Positions 26,716 to 34,708 of a stretch of 64,000 nt of DNA are shown here, piece after piece. The stretch comes from Acidobacteriaceae bacterium (GTDB lineage: Bacteria; Acidobacteriota; Terriglobia; Terriglobales; Acidobacteriaceae): the NCBI GenBank assembly GCA_028283655.1, contig JAPWKE010000003.1:3224001-3288000 (forward strand), given 5' to 3'. The position numbers and the translations under genes are program-made. Within the stretch, counting starts at the first letter, position 1. Every line of letters starts with the position of its first letter. The notes beneath the pieces are model-generated. The model worked only from the letters and a program-made list of their open reading frames with translations. It searched no databases and was not told the DNA's origin.

Positions 26716-27747
26716 GTGGCCCACGACTCCCGGCAAAACCAGCAAGGGCTTGAAGACAACACCCAGCTCAAAAGCAGAGAGGCAGTACGAGTTTTTGCAA
26801 CCTTCGCAGGTTTGTTCGAAAATCGTCGGAAGCAGCTACGGTTTACTCAGGGGGCGGGAAACGTGGAAGGCTCAATCACCGTTCGGCAGGGCACCCAGAT
26901 TATGCCGATCGTTCCAAAGGTGATGCGAAAGCATCCTGGCCTCGCTGCGCGAGGGCTGCATGTGGAGCACCATGTGGTGGAACCGACCGAGTTTCCCGAG
27001 CGTGAACTCCTGCAACACAACATCTTTCTCTACACCGGACCGGCAGCGCAGGCAGAGATAAAGAGCCCGGAGTTCACAGGGACCCAATGGATGCGTCCCG
27101 GGTCGCTGTGGATCATGCCCAGGGGAAGTCGACACGGTGTCCGCTTCATGAAGAGCGTAGAAGGTGTCGCACTGGCGTTCGAGCCCAGCTACTTCGATCA
27201 CTTAGTGCAATCCTCAGAGGGGAAACATTCTCAGACAATCCTGCACTCCCTCGCCGCCTGCCCACCAAAGATCGATCACCTGATGCGAGCGCTGATGTAT
27301 GAGAGCAACGATGCGAGCACAGAGGAAGGCATCGGCCTGGAGTGCATTGCCACGGCAATCGCTCTGGCAATATGCCAGCACACCAGGTCTCTGCCATCCA
27401 CGATGAAGGCCGGGCCGCGACTTGCGCCAAGGCAAATCCGCGCAGTGCAAAGCTACGTCGAAGACAATCTGAACCGACACATCACACTGGCGGATCTCTC
27501 GAACATTGCCGAGCTAAGCGCCTTTCATTTCCTGCGCAGCTTCAAAGGCAGCCTGGGGATAACACCTGCAAAGTATGTGCTCGACTGCAGAGTGGAACGA
27601 GCGAGGTCCTTACTTCGCAGCAGCCATCTCACCATCTCGGAGATTGCAATCAGAGTGGGGTTTGAAGACCTGAGCCACTTTTCTCGCGCCTTCCGTCGTG
27701 TGGTCGGTGTGCCTCCCTCAACCTTCCGAAACGAGCTCCAGCAATAA
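26716..27747 (+). CDS. AraC-family transcriptional regulator
   Basis: The protein has 343 residues from GTG 26716; later in-frame starts are possible, so the N terminus is uncertain. The N-terminal half looks like a cupin-type sensor (HHVVEPTEFPERELLQHNIFLYTGP, MRPGSLWIMPRGSRHGVRF). The C-terminal ~100 residues are a double helix-turn-helix: IRAVQSYVEDNLNRHITLADLSNIAELSAFHFLRSFKGSLGITPAKYVLDCRVERARSLLRSSHLTISEIAIRVGFEDLSHFSRAFRRVVGVPPSTFR, a clear AraC signature. It lies 142 bases upstream of an alpha/beta hydrolase on the same strand, which is its likely target. The ligand is unknown. Confidence 0.9.
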   Translation: MAHDSRQNQQGLEDNTQLKSREAVRVFATFAGLFENRRKQLRFTQGAGNVEGSITVRQGTQIMPIVPKVMRKHPGLAARGLHVEHHVVEPTEFPERELLQHNIFLYTGPAAQAEIKSPEFTGTQWMRPGSLWIMPRGSRHGVRFMKSVEGVALAFEPSYFDHLVQSSEGKHSQTILHSLAACPPKIDHLMRALMYESNDASTEEGIGLECIATAIALAICQHTRSLPSTMKAGPRLAPRQIRAVQSYVEDNLNRHITLADLSNIAELSAFHFLRSFKGSLGITPAKYVLDCRVERARSLLRSSHLTISEIAIRVGFEDLSHFSRAFRRVVGVPPSTFRNELQQ

Positions 27748-27889
27748 GCAAGAACCGGCAAGTCACAGCAATCTCTGGTAACAGTAATCTCCGGCTTTCC
27801 CTTCACAATCAGCACTAACGGCCAGCAGAGGTCTCTTCCAGAGATCACTGCTGGATCGTGATCGATCTAATGCTGCTGGAGGAATACTT

Positions 27890-28588
27890 ATGCCACAAAC
27901 CACTCTTTCCAAGAACATCGTCCTGGTTCACGGCGCCTTTGCCGATGGATCAAGCTGGTCCAAGGTAATCCCTCTGCTACTGGCCAAGGGATACAAGGTG
28001 ACCGCCGTCTCCAACCCACTCACCTCTTTCCAGGAAGATGTTGCAGCTACGAAGCGCGCGATCGCGGCACAGGACGGCCCGGTCATCCTGGTCGGGCACT
28101 CGTACGGCGGCGTCATCATCACAGAAGCAGGCAACGATCCTAAGGTTGTGGGGTTGGTCTACGTCGCAGCTTTCGCTCCCGACGCCGGGCAGTCCATTGT
28201 GGACATCAGCAAGCCCTTCCCGCCGCCTCCGGGGCCGCAGACAGCTGTTCCAGTAGGCGATGGTTTTCTGCTCTTGTCTCCTGAGGGCATCGAAACGGAC
28301 TTCGCCCAGGATCTGAGCAAGGAGGAAAAAGCTCTTCTCACCGCAGGCCAACCGCAGACATCAGGCGCGATCTTCGTTGCACAGCCGACGCAGGCAGCAT
28401 GGCGCAGCAAGCCATCGTGGTACATCGTCGCGAGCCACGATCGTATGATCGCTCCCGAACATGAGGCAAGCATGGCGCAGCAACTCAACGCAGCGACGAC
28501 GACACTTCCGTCAAGCCACGTTGCGATGCTTTCTTATCCTGCAGAGGTAGCGAAGGTCATCGAAGACGCCGCAACAGGCACGAGATAG
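27890..28588 (+). CDS. Alpha/beta hydrolase (salicylate-esterase-like fold)
   Basis: The protein has 232 residues from ATG 27890, preceded by GGAGGA at good spacing. The oxyanion-hole motif is LVHGAFADGSSW and the nucleophile elbow is GHSYGG. The acid is probably Asp in ASHDRMIAPEHE and the His is in SSHVAMLSYP, giving a complete Ser-Asp-His triad. No signal peptide, so cytoplasmic. It resembles small plant-like esterases and AB-hydrolase_6 proteins often annotated as alpha/beta hydrolases without known substrate. It probably forms a regulatory pair with the upstream AraC gene. Confidence 0.88.
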   Translation: MPQTTLSKNIVLVHGAFADGSSWSKVIPLLLAKGYKVTAVSNPLTSFQEDVAATKRAIAAQDGPVILVGHSYGGVIITEAGNDPKVVGLVYVAAFAPDAGQSIVDISKPFPPPPGPQTAVPVGDGFLLLSPEGIETDFAQDLSKEEKALLTAGQPQTSGAIFVAQPTQAAWRSKPSWYIVASHDRMIAPEHEASMAQQLNAATTTLPSSHVAMLSYPAEVAKVIEDAATGTR

Positions 28589-28637
28589 CCGCTTCGATAG
28601 AAACTACCTCTCCACGGAGAGGTCTTCAGGCAAAACA

Positions 28638-28666
28638 AAAGGCCAGCCCCTGAAAGGGGCTGGCCT
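28638..28666. terminator. Terminator between the hydrolase gene and infC
   Basis: A 13-bp stem (AAGGCCAGCCCCT) with a 3-base loop. On the minus strand it is followed by TTGTTTTG, so it serves infC well; it also ends the convergent plus-strand hydrolase gene. Confidence 0.88.
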
Positions 28667-28686
28667 TCGATGCTGAGCAATGCTTG

Positions 28687-29332
28687 TTAGCTCTGGACCG
28701 GCTCGGCCACAGCAGCAGGTGCCTCTAGCGCAGCGGCTGCCGGAGCCTCGGGCTTGGGAGCCTCAGGGCGCGGCGGTTTGGGTGCCGCAGGAACGATCTT
28801 CTTGCTGGGCGCGAGGATGGCGTGCAGCGTTGTGCCTTCCATGCGCGGCATGAACTCGACCACACCGGCTTCGCCGATGTCCTGGATCAGGCGGTTGATG
28901 ATCTTGTAGCCCAGGTCGCGGTGCGCCATCTGGCGGCCCTTGAAGCGAAGGCTGGCCTTCACCTTGTCGCCATCGCCGAGGAAGCGCACAGCCTGGATTC
29001 TTCTTTGTCTGGTAGTCGTGTTCGTCCACAGTTACGGAGAACTTCACTTCCTTGATGACGATGACCTTCTGGGTCTTGCGCGCCGCGCGTTCGGACTTGT
29101 CCTTTTCGTACAGGAACTTGCCGTAATCCTGAATCTTGCACACGGGCGGCACAGCGTTGGGCGAAATCTCGACCAGGTCGAGCGAGCGCTCACGGGCGAT
29201 CTTCAGCGCCTCAAAGGGCACCATCACGCCGAGCTGTTCGCCATTTTCGTCAATCACGCGGACTTCGCGCGCGCGAATGCGTTCGTTGGTGCGGATAAAG
29301 GATTTCTGCGAGCGTTTATCGAGAGGTGGAAT
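28687..29332 (-). CDS. infC: Translation initiation factor IF-3 (InfC) with an apparent one-base frameshift and probable ATT start
   Basis: IF-3 binds the 30S subunit and controls start-codon fidelity. The reading starts in one frame: [66 protein letters not shown] through [18 protein letters not shown]. It continues in another: [40 protein letters not shown]. The join is at about 28991-28997, where the minus strand reads AAT-CCA-GGC. Removing one C gives KKNQAVRF and restores one 214-residue protein. No ATG or GTG fits the N terminus; ATT 29332 has GGAG nine bases upstream, and ATT is the known infC start in E. coli. The C terminus has an Ala/Pro/Lys tail of about 40 residues. rpmI and rplT are not adjacent. 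Confidence 0.85.
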
Positions 29333-29501
29333 AGTCTGTGTCTCCAGCGCGCCGGGTTGCGGCGCTGCTTCTTTCAGTTCTTATGATGCGCCTACCAGCC
29401 AAAACGGCGCAACGACGCACTCGCGAGTATACCAGTCCAAGGTGAAAGGGCGCATATAGACTGTCTGCACCCGATATTTCCGGCCAGGAGCCCTTCCTCC
29501 T

Positions 29502-31580
29502 ATGAACCGCGTCGCCTTTGCGCTGCTCGCGCCCGCCATCCTGTGTACTACGGCCGCTTTTGCCCAATCTGCGCCCGCACCCATCAAGCTTCAGCACATT
29601 GACGTCACCAACGTCGATAAGAGCGTAAGCCCCTGCGATAACTTCTTCCAGTACGCCTGCAGCAACATCATCAAGGCAAACCCCATCCCGGCTGACCAGA
29701 TGATGTGGGGCACGTTCAACAAGCTGGCCATGTGGAACCAGCAGATGATGCACGAGATTCTCGAAGCAAACATGGCCCCAAGCTCCTCACGCACGCCCAA
29801 CCAGCAGAAAATAGGTGACTTCTACGCAAGCTGCGTACAGCAGGCAGACTCCGGTAAGGATGACCGTGCGGCTATCGACGCCCTGGTGGCGCGCATTAAC
29901 AGCATGAAGAGCAAGCGCGACCTGCCCGCCGTGCTCGCCGCCGTGCAGACGGCTTATGGCCAGGTCTGGAGCGCGAACGACAACGAAACCTCCATCGCTC
30001 TCTTCGGTTTTGGCCCCACTCCAGACGCAAACAACGCACGCATGGTCGTCGCCGGGCTCGATCAGGGCGGCTTGGTGCTGCCCAGCCGCGACTACTACCT
30101 GAAGGACGATGCGAAAAGCGTCGCCATCCGCAAAGACTACGAAACCTATCTCGTAAAAATGCTGACGATGGACGGCATGAGCGCCGAAGCCGCCAACTCG
30201 GCCGCCGCGACGGCTCTCAAGTTCGAAACAGCCCTCGCCAAGGCGCAGATGGACAACGTGACGCGTCGCGATCCGAACAAGACGAACAACCGGTTCACCC
30301 CGGCACAGCTCAAAACGCTGACGCCGAACTTCAACTGGACCGCCTACTTTGGTGCCCTTGGCGCCCCCAGCGCGCCGTTGTATGAAGTCTCCTCCCCGGA
30401 GTTCTTCCGCACGGTAAACGGCATGATCGCCAGCGAGAGCCTGGATACCTGGAAGATCTATCTGCGCGCACAGCTTTTGAACACGGCCAGCTCGTCGCTC
30501 GGCAACCAGTGGCGCGAGGTCAGCTTTGAGCTGACGAAGGCCATCACCGGCGCCAAACAGCAGCCGCCCACCTGGCGCCGCTGCAGCATCAACACGGACA
30601 AGGCTCTCGGCGAAGCGCTCGGCCAGGTCTACGTCGCCAAGGCGTTCCCGCCGGAGAGCAAGACCCGCGTGCAGAAGATGGTGAAGAACATCGAGGCGGC
30701 GATGGGCCGCGACATCGACGAAGCCACCTGGATGCAGCCGGAGACGAAGCGTCAGGCGCATCTGAAGCTCGCCGCGATCCTCGACAAGATCGGCTACCCG
30801 GACAAGTGGATCGACTACAGCTCGCTGACGATAACGCGCGACAGCTACGCCGTGAATGTTTCGGACTCCACGAAGTTCGAGTTCAAGCGCCAGCTTGGCT
30901 TCATCAACAAGCCGCTGGACCGGATGCAGTGGAGCATGACGCCGCCGACCGTAAACGCCTACGAAGATCCGCAGACGAATACGATCAACTTCCCTGCCGG
31001 CATTCTGCAGCCGCCCATGTTCGACCCGACTGCGGATGACGTGCTGAACTACGGCGCGGAAGGCGCAGTGATCGGCCACGAACTGACCCACAACTTCGAC
31101 GATCAGGGCCGCAAGTTCGACCTGAACGGCGACCTGAAGGACTGGTGGACGCCCGCCGACGCGAAGGCCTACGACGAGCGCGGCGAGTGCATCGCCAAGG
31201 AGTACAGCGGGCCTGCTCCCGGAGTGGAAGGCGTGCAGCAGAACGGCAAGCTGACCCAGGGCGAAAACACCGCCGACAACGGTGGCCTGAACCTTTCGCT
31301 GAGCGCGCTGACCTTCGACCTGAAGCAGCAGGGCAAGACACTCGAGGACAAGGACTCCAACGGCCTGACCAACCTGCAACGCTTCTTCCTGGCCTTTGCT
31401 AATGACTGGTGCGGCACCGAGCGACCCGAGATTGCGCGTCTGATCGTCATGACGAACCCGCATTCGCTGGCCGAACTGCGCGTGAACAACACGGTCGGCA
31501 ACATGCCGGAGTTTGCCAAGGCATTCGGCTGCAAGGCCAGCCAGCCGATGGTCCACAAACCCGCCTGCCACGTCTGGTAA
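29502..31580 (+). CDS. Secreted M13 (neprilysin-like) zinc endopeptidase
   Basis: The protein has 692 residues from ATG 29502 (CCAGGAG upstream) with signal peptide MNRVAFALLAPAILCTTAAFAQ. The N-terminal M13 domain begins VSPCDNFFQYACSNIIKANPIP, the usual first Cys region. The zinc site is VIGHELTHNFDDQGRKFDLNG (HExxH), with the third ligand Glu in ENTADNGGLNLS. NTVGNMPEFAKAFGC and the terminal CHVW match the neprilysin family. Probably periplasmic or cell-surface peptide degradation. Divergent from infC and ended by a terminator. Confidence 0.96.
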   Translation: MNRVAFALLAPAILCTTAAFAQSAPAPIKLQHIDVTNVDKSVSPCDNFFQYACSNIIKANPIPADQMMWGTFNKLAMWNQQMMHEILEANMAPSSSRTPNQQKIGDFYASCVQQADSGKDDRAAIDALVARINSMKSKRDLPAVLAAVQTAYGQVWSANDNETSIALFGFGPTPDANNARMVVAGLDQGGLVLPSRDYYLKDDAKSVAIRKDYETYLVKMLTMDGMSAEAANSAAATALKFETALAKAQMDNVTRRDPNKTNNRFTPAQLKTLTPNFNWTAYFGALGAPSAPLYEVSSPEFFRTVNGMIASESLDTWKIYLRAQLLNTASSSLGNQWREVSFELTKAITGAKQQPPTWRRCSINTDKALGEALGQVYVAKAFPPESKTRVQKMVKNIEAAMGRDIDEATWMQPETKRQAHLKLAAILDKIGYPDKWIDYSSLTITRDSYAVNVSDSTKFEFKRQLGFINKPLDRMQWSMTPPTVNAYEDPQTNTINFPAGILQPPMFDPTADDVLNYGAEGAVIGHELTHNFDDQGRKFDLNGDLKDWWTPADAKAYDERGECIAKEYSGPAPGVEGVQQNGKLTQGENTADNGGLNLSLSALTFDLKQQGKTLEDKDSNGLTNLQRFFLAFANDWCGTERPEIARLIVMTNPHSLAELRVNNTVGNMPEFAKAFGCKASQPMVHKPACHVW

Positions 31581-31609
31581 CAGACCAAACAAGACACAAC
31601 GCAACGAGG

Positions 31610-31640
31610 CAACGGGCAGAGCAGACAGCTCTGCCCGTTG
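31610..31640 (+). terminator. Intrinsic terminator after the M13 peptidase gene
   Basis: A 13-bp perfect stem (CAACGGGCAGAGC) with loop AGACA, followed by TCTTTG, 29 bases after the stop codon. Confidence 0.8.
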
Positions 31641-31722
31641 TCTTTGCGAAGACATCCGCCACGCTGCCTACTTGCACAGGCGGCGAGCAACACGGAAAAT
31701 GGATTGTTAGGAGAAATCCATA

Positions 31723-32322
31723 GTGGCAAAGCGTAAAGTTCTGCTCGTCGATGACGAGGTTACCGTCCTTCTGACGATGAAGGCCGTGCTCGAGATCTCG
31801 GGCTTTGATGTCGATACCGCCGCCTCTGCGCGCGAAGGCAAGTCGAAGATCCGCACCGGCGTCTATCAGATGGTCATCACCGACATGCGTATGGAGTCCG
31901 ACGCGGCCGGTAAGGAAGTGATTCTGGCGGCACGCATGGCGTCCTACCACCCTGCAGTCGCCCTGCTGACAGCGTACCCGATCGCCGATGAAGACTGGCA
32001 GGACATGGGCGCCGACCACATGCTCGTAAAGCCGACGCATGTGAAGGAGCTGCTGCGCCAGTTGGAACAGCTGCTTGAAAAGCACTCGGCGAAGCTGGCA
32101 AAGATTTCGTCCTCGGCGGCTGCTCCGGCGAAGCCCACGAAGAAGTCTGCGGCCAAGCGCCTGGCGAGCAAGAAGCTGCCTTCGCGCAAGACCGTTGCCG
32201 CGAAGCCGCTTGCAGCAAAGACTGCTGCGAAGAAGGCCGCTGCGCCCAAGACAGCGAAGAAGGCCGTCAAGAAAGCTGTGAAGACTGTAGCCAAAAAGGC
32301 TGCCAAGAAGAAGTCGAAGTAA
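31723..32322 (+). CDS. Response-regulator receiver domain fused to a histone H1-like Lys/Ala tail
   Basis: The protein has 199 residues from GTG 31723, with TAGGAGA upstream. Residues 1-125 are a receiver (REC) domain with all expected residues: acidic pocket Asp10/Asp11 (VLLVDDE), phosphoacceptor Asp54 (MVITDMRM), Thr83 (LLTAYP) and Lys103 (LVKPT). Residues ~133-199 contain almost only Lys, Ala, Pro, Ser, Thr, Val: APAKPTKKSAAKRLASKK, AAKTAAKKAAAPKTAKKAVKK and a terminal AAKKKSK. These are the (A/P)KK repeats of eukaryotic H1 and bacterial Hc1/AlgP-like DNA-binding tails. A phosphorylation-controlled nucleoid-binding protein is an inference. No histidine kinase gene is adjacent. An indel in repetitive codons is unlikely because the frame is continuous. 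Confidence 0.88.
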   Translation: MAKRKVLLVDDEVTVLLTMKAVLEISGFDVDTAASAREGKSKIRTGVYQMVITDMRMESDAAGKEVILAARMASYHPAVALLTAYPIADEDWQDMGADHMLVKPTHVKELLRQLEQLLEKHSAKLAKISSSAAAPAKPTKKSAAKRLASKKLPSRKTVAAKPLAAKTAAKKAAAPKTAKKAVKKAVKTVAKKAAKKKSK

Positions 32323-32449
32323 CAGCCAACCTGCTTCAAACCGCTCGCCGCGCCTGTGCGCTGCGGGCGGTTTCCTTTGTACTCGCGAACGACGCGCCTG
32401 TGTTCGCAAACACAAAGTCAACGCGCCAACGGTGATACTCTTTCCAACG

Positions 32450-32902
32450 ATGAATGCTTCTCTCGCCGCCCCGCTGCGGCTCCATCACACAGGCGTCGCC
32501 GTCAAGGACATTGCCGCGGCCGCCGCGAACTACGTCTCACGCTTTGGCTACACGATCGTTTCGCCGGTGATCCATGATCCGGCGCAGACCGCGCATGTGC
32601 AGTTTCTGCAACTGCCCGGCGAGCACGCGCTCCTCGAACTGGTGGCACCCGACGGCGCGACCGGCAAGCTGGTCGCCGCGACGAAGTCCGGTGGCGCGCT
32701 GCACCACCTCTGCTTCATCACGGGCCCGCTGGAAGCTGAGATTGAACGCCTGCAGGCCACAGGCATGTTGCTGCTCTCAGACCCAACACCCGCCGTCGCC
32801 TTCGCGGGTCGCCGCATCTGCTGGCTGATGGGCAACGACCGCGTCCCCATCGAACTGCTGGAACGCCGCAGCGACGACGACAGGTGCGAGCCCGGAGTCT
32901 GA
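32450..32902 (+). CDS. VOC/glyoxalase-family protein, methylmalonyl-CoA epimerase-like
   Basis: The protein has 150 residues from ATG 32450; an in-frame GTG at 32432 is possible. It is a small vicinal-oxygen-chelate fold: LRLHHTGVAVKDIAAAAANYVSRFGYTIVSP at the start, HVQFLQLPGEHALLELVAP, then GGALHHLCFITGPLEAEIERLQATGMLLLSD and VPIELLERR. Likely metal ligands are His in LHHTGV, Glu in LLELV, His in ALHHLCF and Glu in PIELLE. The pattern resembles methylmalonyl-CoA epimerases, but no mutase genes are nearby, so the substrate is open. A heptamer array follows directly. Confidence 0.72.
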   Translation: MNASLAAPLRLHHTGVAVKDIAAAAANYVSRFGYTIVSPVIHDPAQTAHVQFLQLPGEHALLELVAPDGATGKLVAATKSGGALHHLCFITGPLEAEIERLQATGMLLLSDPTPAVAFAGRRICWLMGNDRVPIELLERRSDDDRCEPGV

Positions 32903-32913
32903 GGCAGGGCCCA

Positions 32914-32941
32914 GGGTTTAGGGTTTAGGGTTTAGGGTTTA
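32914..32941. repeat. Telomere-like tandem heptamer array, GGGTTTA x4
   Basis: Four perfect GGGTTTA units directly follow the word GGGCCCA, just after the VOC gene. The leading 13-mer CCAGGGTTTAGGG (32911-32923) is shared exactly with 16529-16541. The heptamer equals the plant telomere repeat TTTAGGG, but here it is internal and very short. Confidence 0.9.
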
Positions 32942-32957
32942 GCCGACAGAGTTGTGG

Positions 32958-32985
32958 CACTAACCACTAACCACTAACCACTAAC
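32958..32985. repeat. Tandem heptamer array, CACTAAC x4, overlapping a stop codon
   Basis: Four perfect CACTAAC units (GTTAGTG on the minus strand) lie 16 bases after the GGGTTTA array. The last unit contains the TAG stop of the DUF3050 gene (32981-32983), so the array starts within that gene and runs downstream of it. Confidence 0.88.
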
Positions 32986-33772
32986 TCCGATTCGCCTCCA
33001 CCGCTGCCTGAATACCATCCCACAGCGCCAGACGCGCACGGATGGCTTCTTCCGCAGCTGTTGTAGCCTCCTGCCAGAGTGCAGGATCGTTGCCGCAGAG
33101 GTCAGCAACCATGCGCAGCGAAAGCGGCCCATGGTCTTCGCCGTCGACTTCAATATGCCGCTCAAGGTACCAGATGAAGGTGCTCAGAGAGCCGGCAAGC
33201 TCCTTGTTCAACTCGCGGATGAAACCGCGGAATAGGTCGGGGATCACGTCCTCGCGGCCAAAGGTAAACGCTGCCGCCTGTGCCGCCAGCGAACCCTCGC
33301 GGATGACGCGGAAAGTCTCTTCGACAAATGCCTTGGCGGGTTCAGGCGCGCTCTGTAAAACCGCCTGCCAGTATCCACGACTCTCCGCAGCGTCGATCAC
33401 AGACTGCATCCGTGCCGCGTCGGCCCCGGCAGCCTGCATGGCGAGCAGGTAAATTTCAAAGTGGCTGAGCGGCTGCCCGTTGTACTCATCGCTCTCTTCA
33501 CCGAGCACGATCTCGTTCACGAAACGGCGGCTGGCCGGAAACCGTGACGGAACCCACGGAACATCGACCGAGGTCAGGCCACGCTGCAACGCCTTCAGCA
33601 GGCTCATAAAGTCCCACACGGCGAAGACGTGCGACTCCATGAAGACGCGCACATCGGCAATCGACTGAATCGACGCGTAAAGCGGATGGCTGGCAAGCTG
33701 CTCTCGCAGCGGAGCCAGACGCTCTTCAATTGCAGCAATAGAACAAAGTTCAGCAGGAAACGAAGCAGACAT
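32981..33772 (-). CDS. DUF3050 (heme-oxygenase-like fold) protein
   Basis: The protein has 263 residues from ATG 33772 (MSASFPAELCS, AGGA nine bases upstream). LREQLASHPLYASIQSIADVRVFMESHVFAVWDFMSLLKALQRGLTSVDVPWVP is the DUF3050 signature, followed by FVNEIVLGEESDEY and SHFEIYLLAMQAAGA. The second half contains FIRELNKELAGSLSTFIWYLERHIEVDGEDHGPLSLRM, with His/Glu residues placed like the di-metal ligands of heme-oxygenase-like oxidases. Whether it binds iron is inferred. The stop codon lies inside the CACTAAC array. Divergent from prmC. Confidence 0.85.
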   Translation of the reverse strand: MSASFPAELCSIAAIEERLAPLREQLASHPLYASIQSIADVRVFMESHVFAVWDFMSLLKALQRGLTSVDVPWVPSRFPASRRFVNEIVLGEESDEYNGQPLSHFEIYLLAMQAAGADAARMQSVIDAAESRGYWQAVLQSAPEPAKAFVEETFRVIREGSLAAQAAAFTFGREDVIPDLFRGFIRELNKELAGSLSTFIWYLERHIEVDGEDHGPLSLRMVADLCGNDPALWQEATTAAEEAIRARLALWDGIQAAVEANRS

Positions 33773-33838
33773 GCAAAGGGTCCTCAATTCGTCGCGCATT
33801 GTGCTGCGCGGCATCTACCATTCTACGAAGGGAACCGC

Positions 33839-34708
33839 ATGACTGTCCGCGAAGCTACGACCGAAGCTGTTGTCACACTGGAGGCCGCAGGTGTTTCTGC
33901 GCGCGATGCGCAGGTGCTGCTGGGCCACGTTCTGCAGCGCGAGCGCGCATGGGTGCTCGCCCATGCGGACGATGCCATCAGCCTCGAAGAGCTCGAAACG
34001 CTGCGGGCGCTCACCGCACGACGCGCCACGCGCGAGCCGCTGCAGTACATCCTCGGCGTGCAGGAGTTCTACGGCATGGAGTTCGCCGTCACGCCCGCCG
34101 TGCTCATTCCACGTCCGGAGACCGAACTGCTCGTCGAGGCTGTCGAGCTCTGGGCCACGCAGAGGAACTCCGCACGCACGCTGCAGATCGTCGATGTCGG
34201 CACGGGCTCCGGTGCCATCGCTGTGACGCTCGCAACGCATGTTGCCGGGGTACGCTTGACCGCGGTGGACATCTCCCCCCGCGCGCTGGAGGTGGCAAAA
34301 GCCAACGCGCGGACGCACTCCGCCGACCGCAGGATCGATTTCCTGGAGAACGACCTGCTCACCGGCATGAACGAGGGCATCTTCGACTGCGTTGTTTCCA
34401 ACCCGCCGTATGTGCCGCAGCTGGACCTGCCCACCATGCAGCCCGAAGTCACCGACCACGAGCCACACCTTGCGCTCTTCGCCGGAGACGATGGCCTGGC
34501 CGTTTATCGCAGGTTGATTCCCCAGGCCGCGCACGTGCTGCCGCACGGTGGGCTGCTCGCCATGGAGTTTGGCTTCGGTCAGCGCGAGGCCATCGCCGAG
34601 TTGCTGAAGGAGTGGAGTGAGGTGCGCTTCCTCGACGATCTCGCAGGCATCCCACGCCATGTACTCGCGGTGCGGCCACGCTCAATGAGCGAAGCTAGCC
34701 AACTCTGA
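33839..34708 (+). CDS. prmC: Release factor glutamine N5-methyltransferase (PrmC)
   Basis: Methylates the Gln of the GGQ motif in release factors RF1 and RF2, using S-adenosylmethionine. The start is ATG 33839 with AAGGGA seven bases upstream, giving 289 residues. The N-terminal helical domain (TVREATTEAVVTLEAAGVSARDAQVLL) is followed by GVQEFYGMEFAVTPAVLIPRPETELLVE. SAM-binding VDVGTGSGAIAVTLA and the catalytic NPPY (VVSNPPYVPQLD) complete the signature. It is not next to prfA, which lies 12 kb away at 45626. Its 3' end overlaps the convergent DUF4126 gene by 14 bases. Confidence 0.96.
   Translation: MTVREATTEAVVTLEAAGVSARDAQVLLGHVLQRERAWVLAHADDAISLEELETLRALTARRATREPLQYILGVQEFYGMEFAVTPAVLIPRPETELLVEAVELWATQRNSARTLQIVDVGTGSGAIAVTLATHVAGVRLTAVDISPRALEVAKANARTHSADRRIDFLENDLLTGMNEGIFDCVVSNPPYVPQLDLPTMQPEVTDHEPHLALFAGDDGLAVYRRLIPQAAHVLPHGGLLAMEFGFGQREAIAELLKEWSEVRFLDDLAGIPRHVLAVRPRSMSEASQL

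Noticed and set aside
26463-26771. Minus-strand frame upstream of the AraC regulator
   Set aside because: Translation is Cys/Arg/Ser-rich with no ribosome-binding site or homologue pattern.
28763-29332. Programmed frameshift in infC like that of prfB
   Set aside because: There is no stop codon near the junction and no known slippery or SD-like stimulator at AAT-CCA-GGC, so a simple indel or sequencing error is more likely.
29787-31655. Long open frame of about 620 codons on the minus strand opposite the M13 peptidase
   Set aside because: It is the antisense shadow of a gene with strong GC3 bias. Its translation is rich in His, Arg, Val and Leu and has no family-like motifs.
32905-32990. CRISPR array or true telomere
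   Set aside because: Units of 7 bases in tandem have no spacers, so they are not CRISPR. The arrays are internal, have only four or five copies and lie among ordinary genes, so they do not mark chromosome ends.
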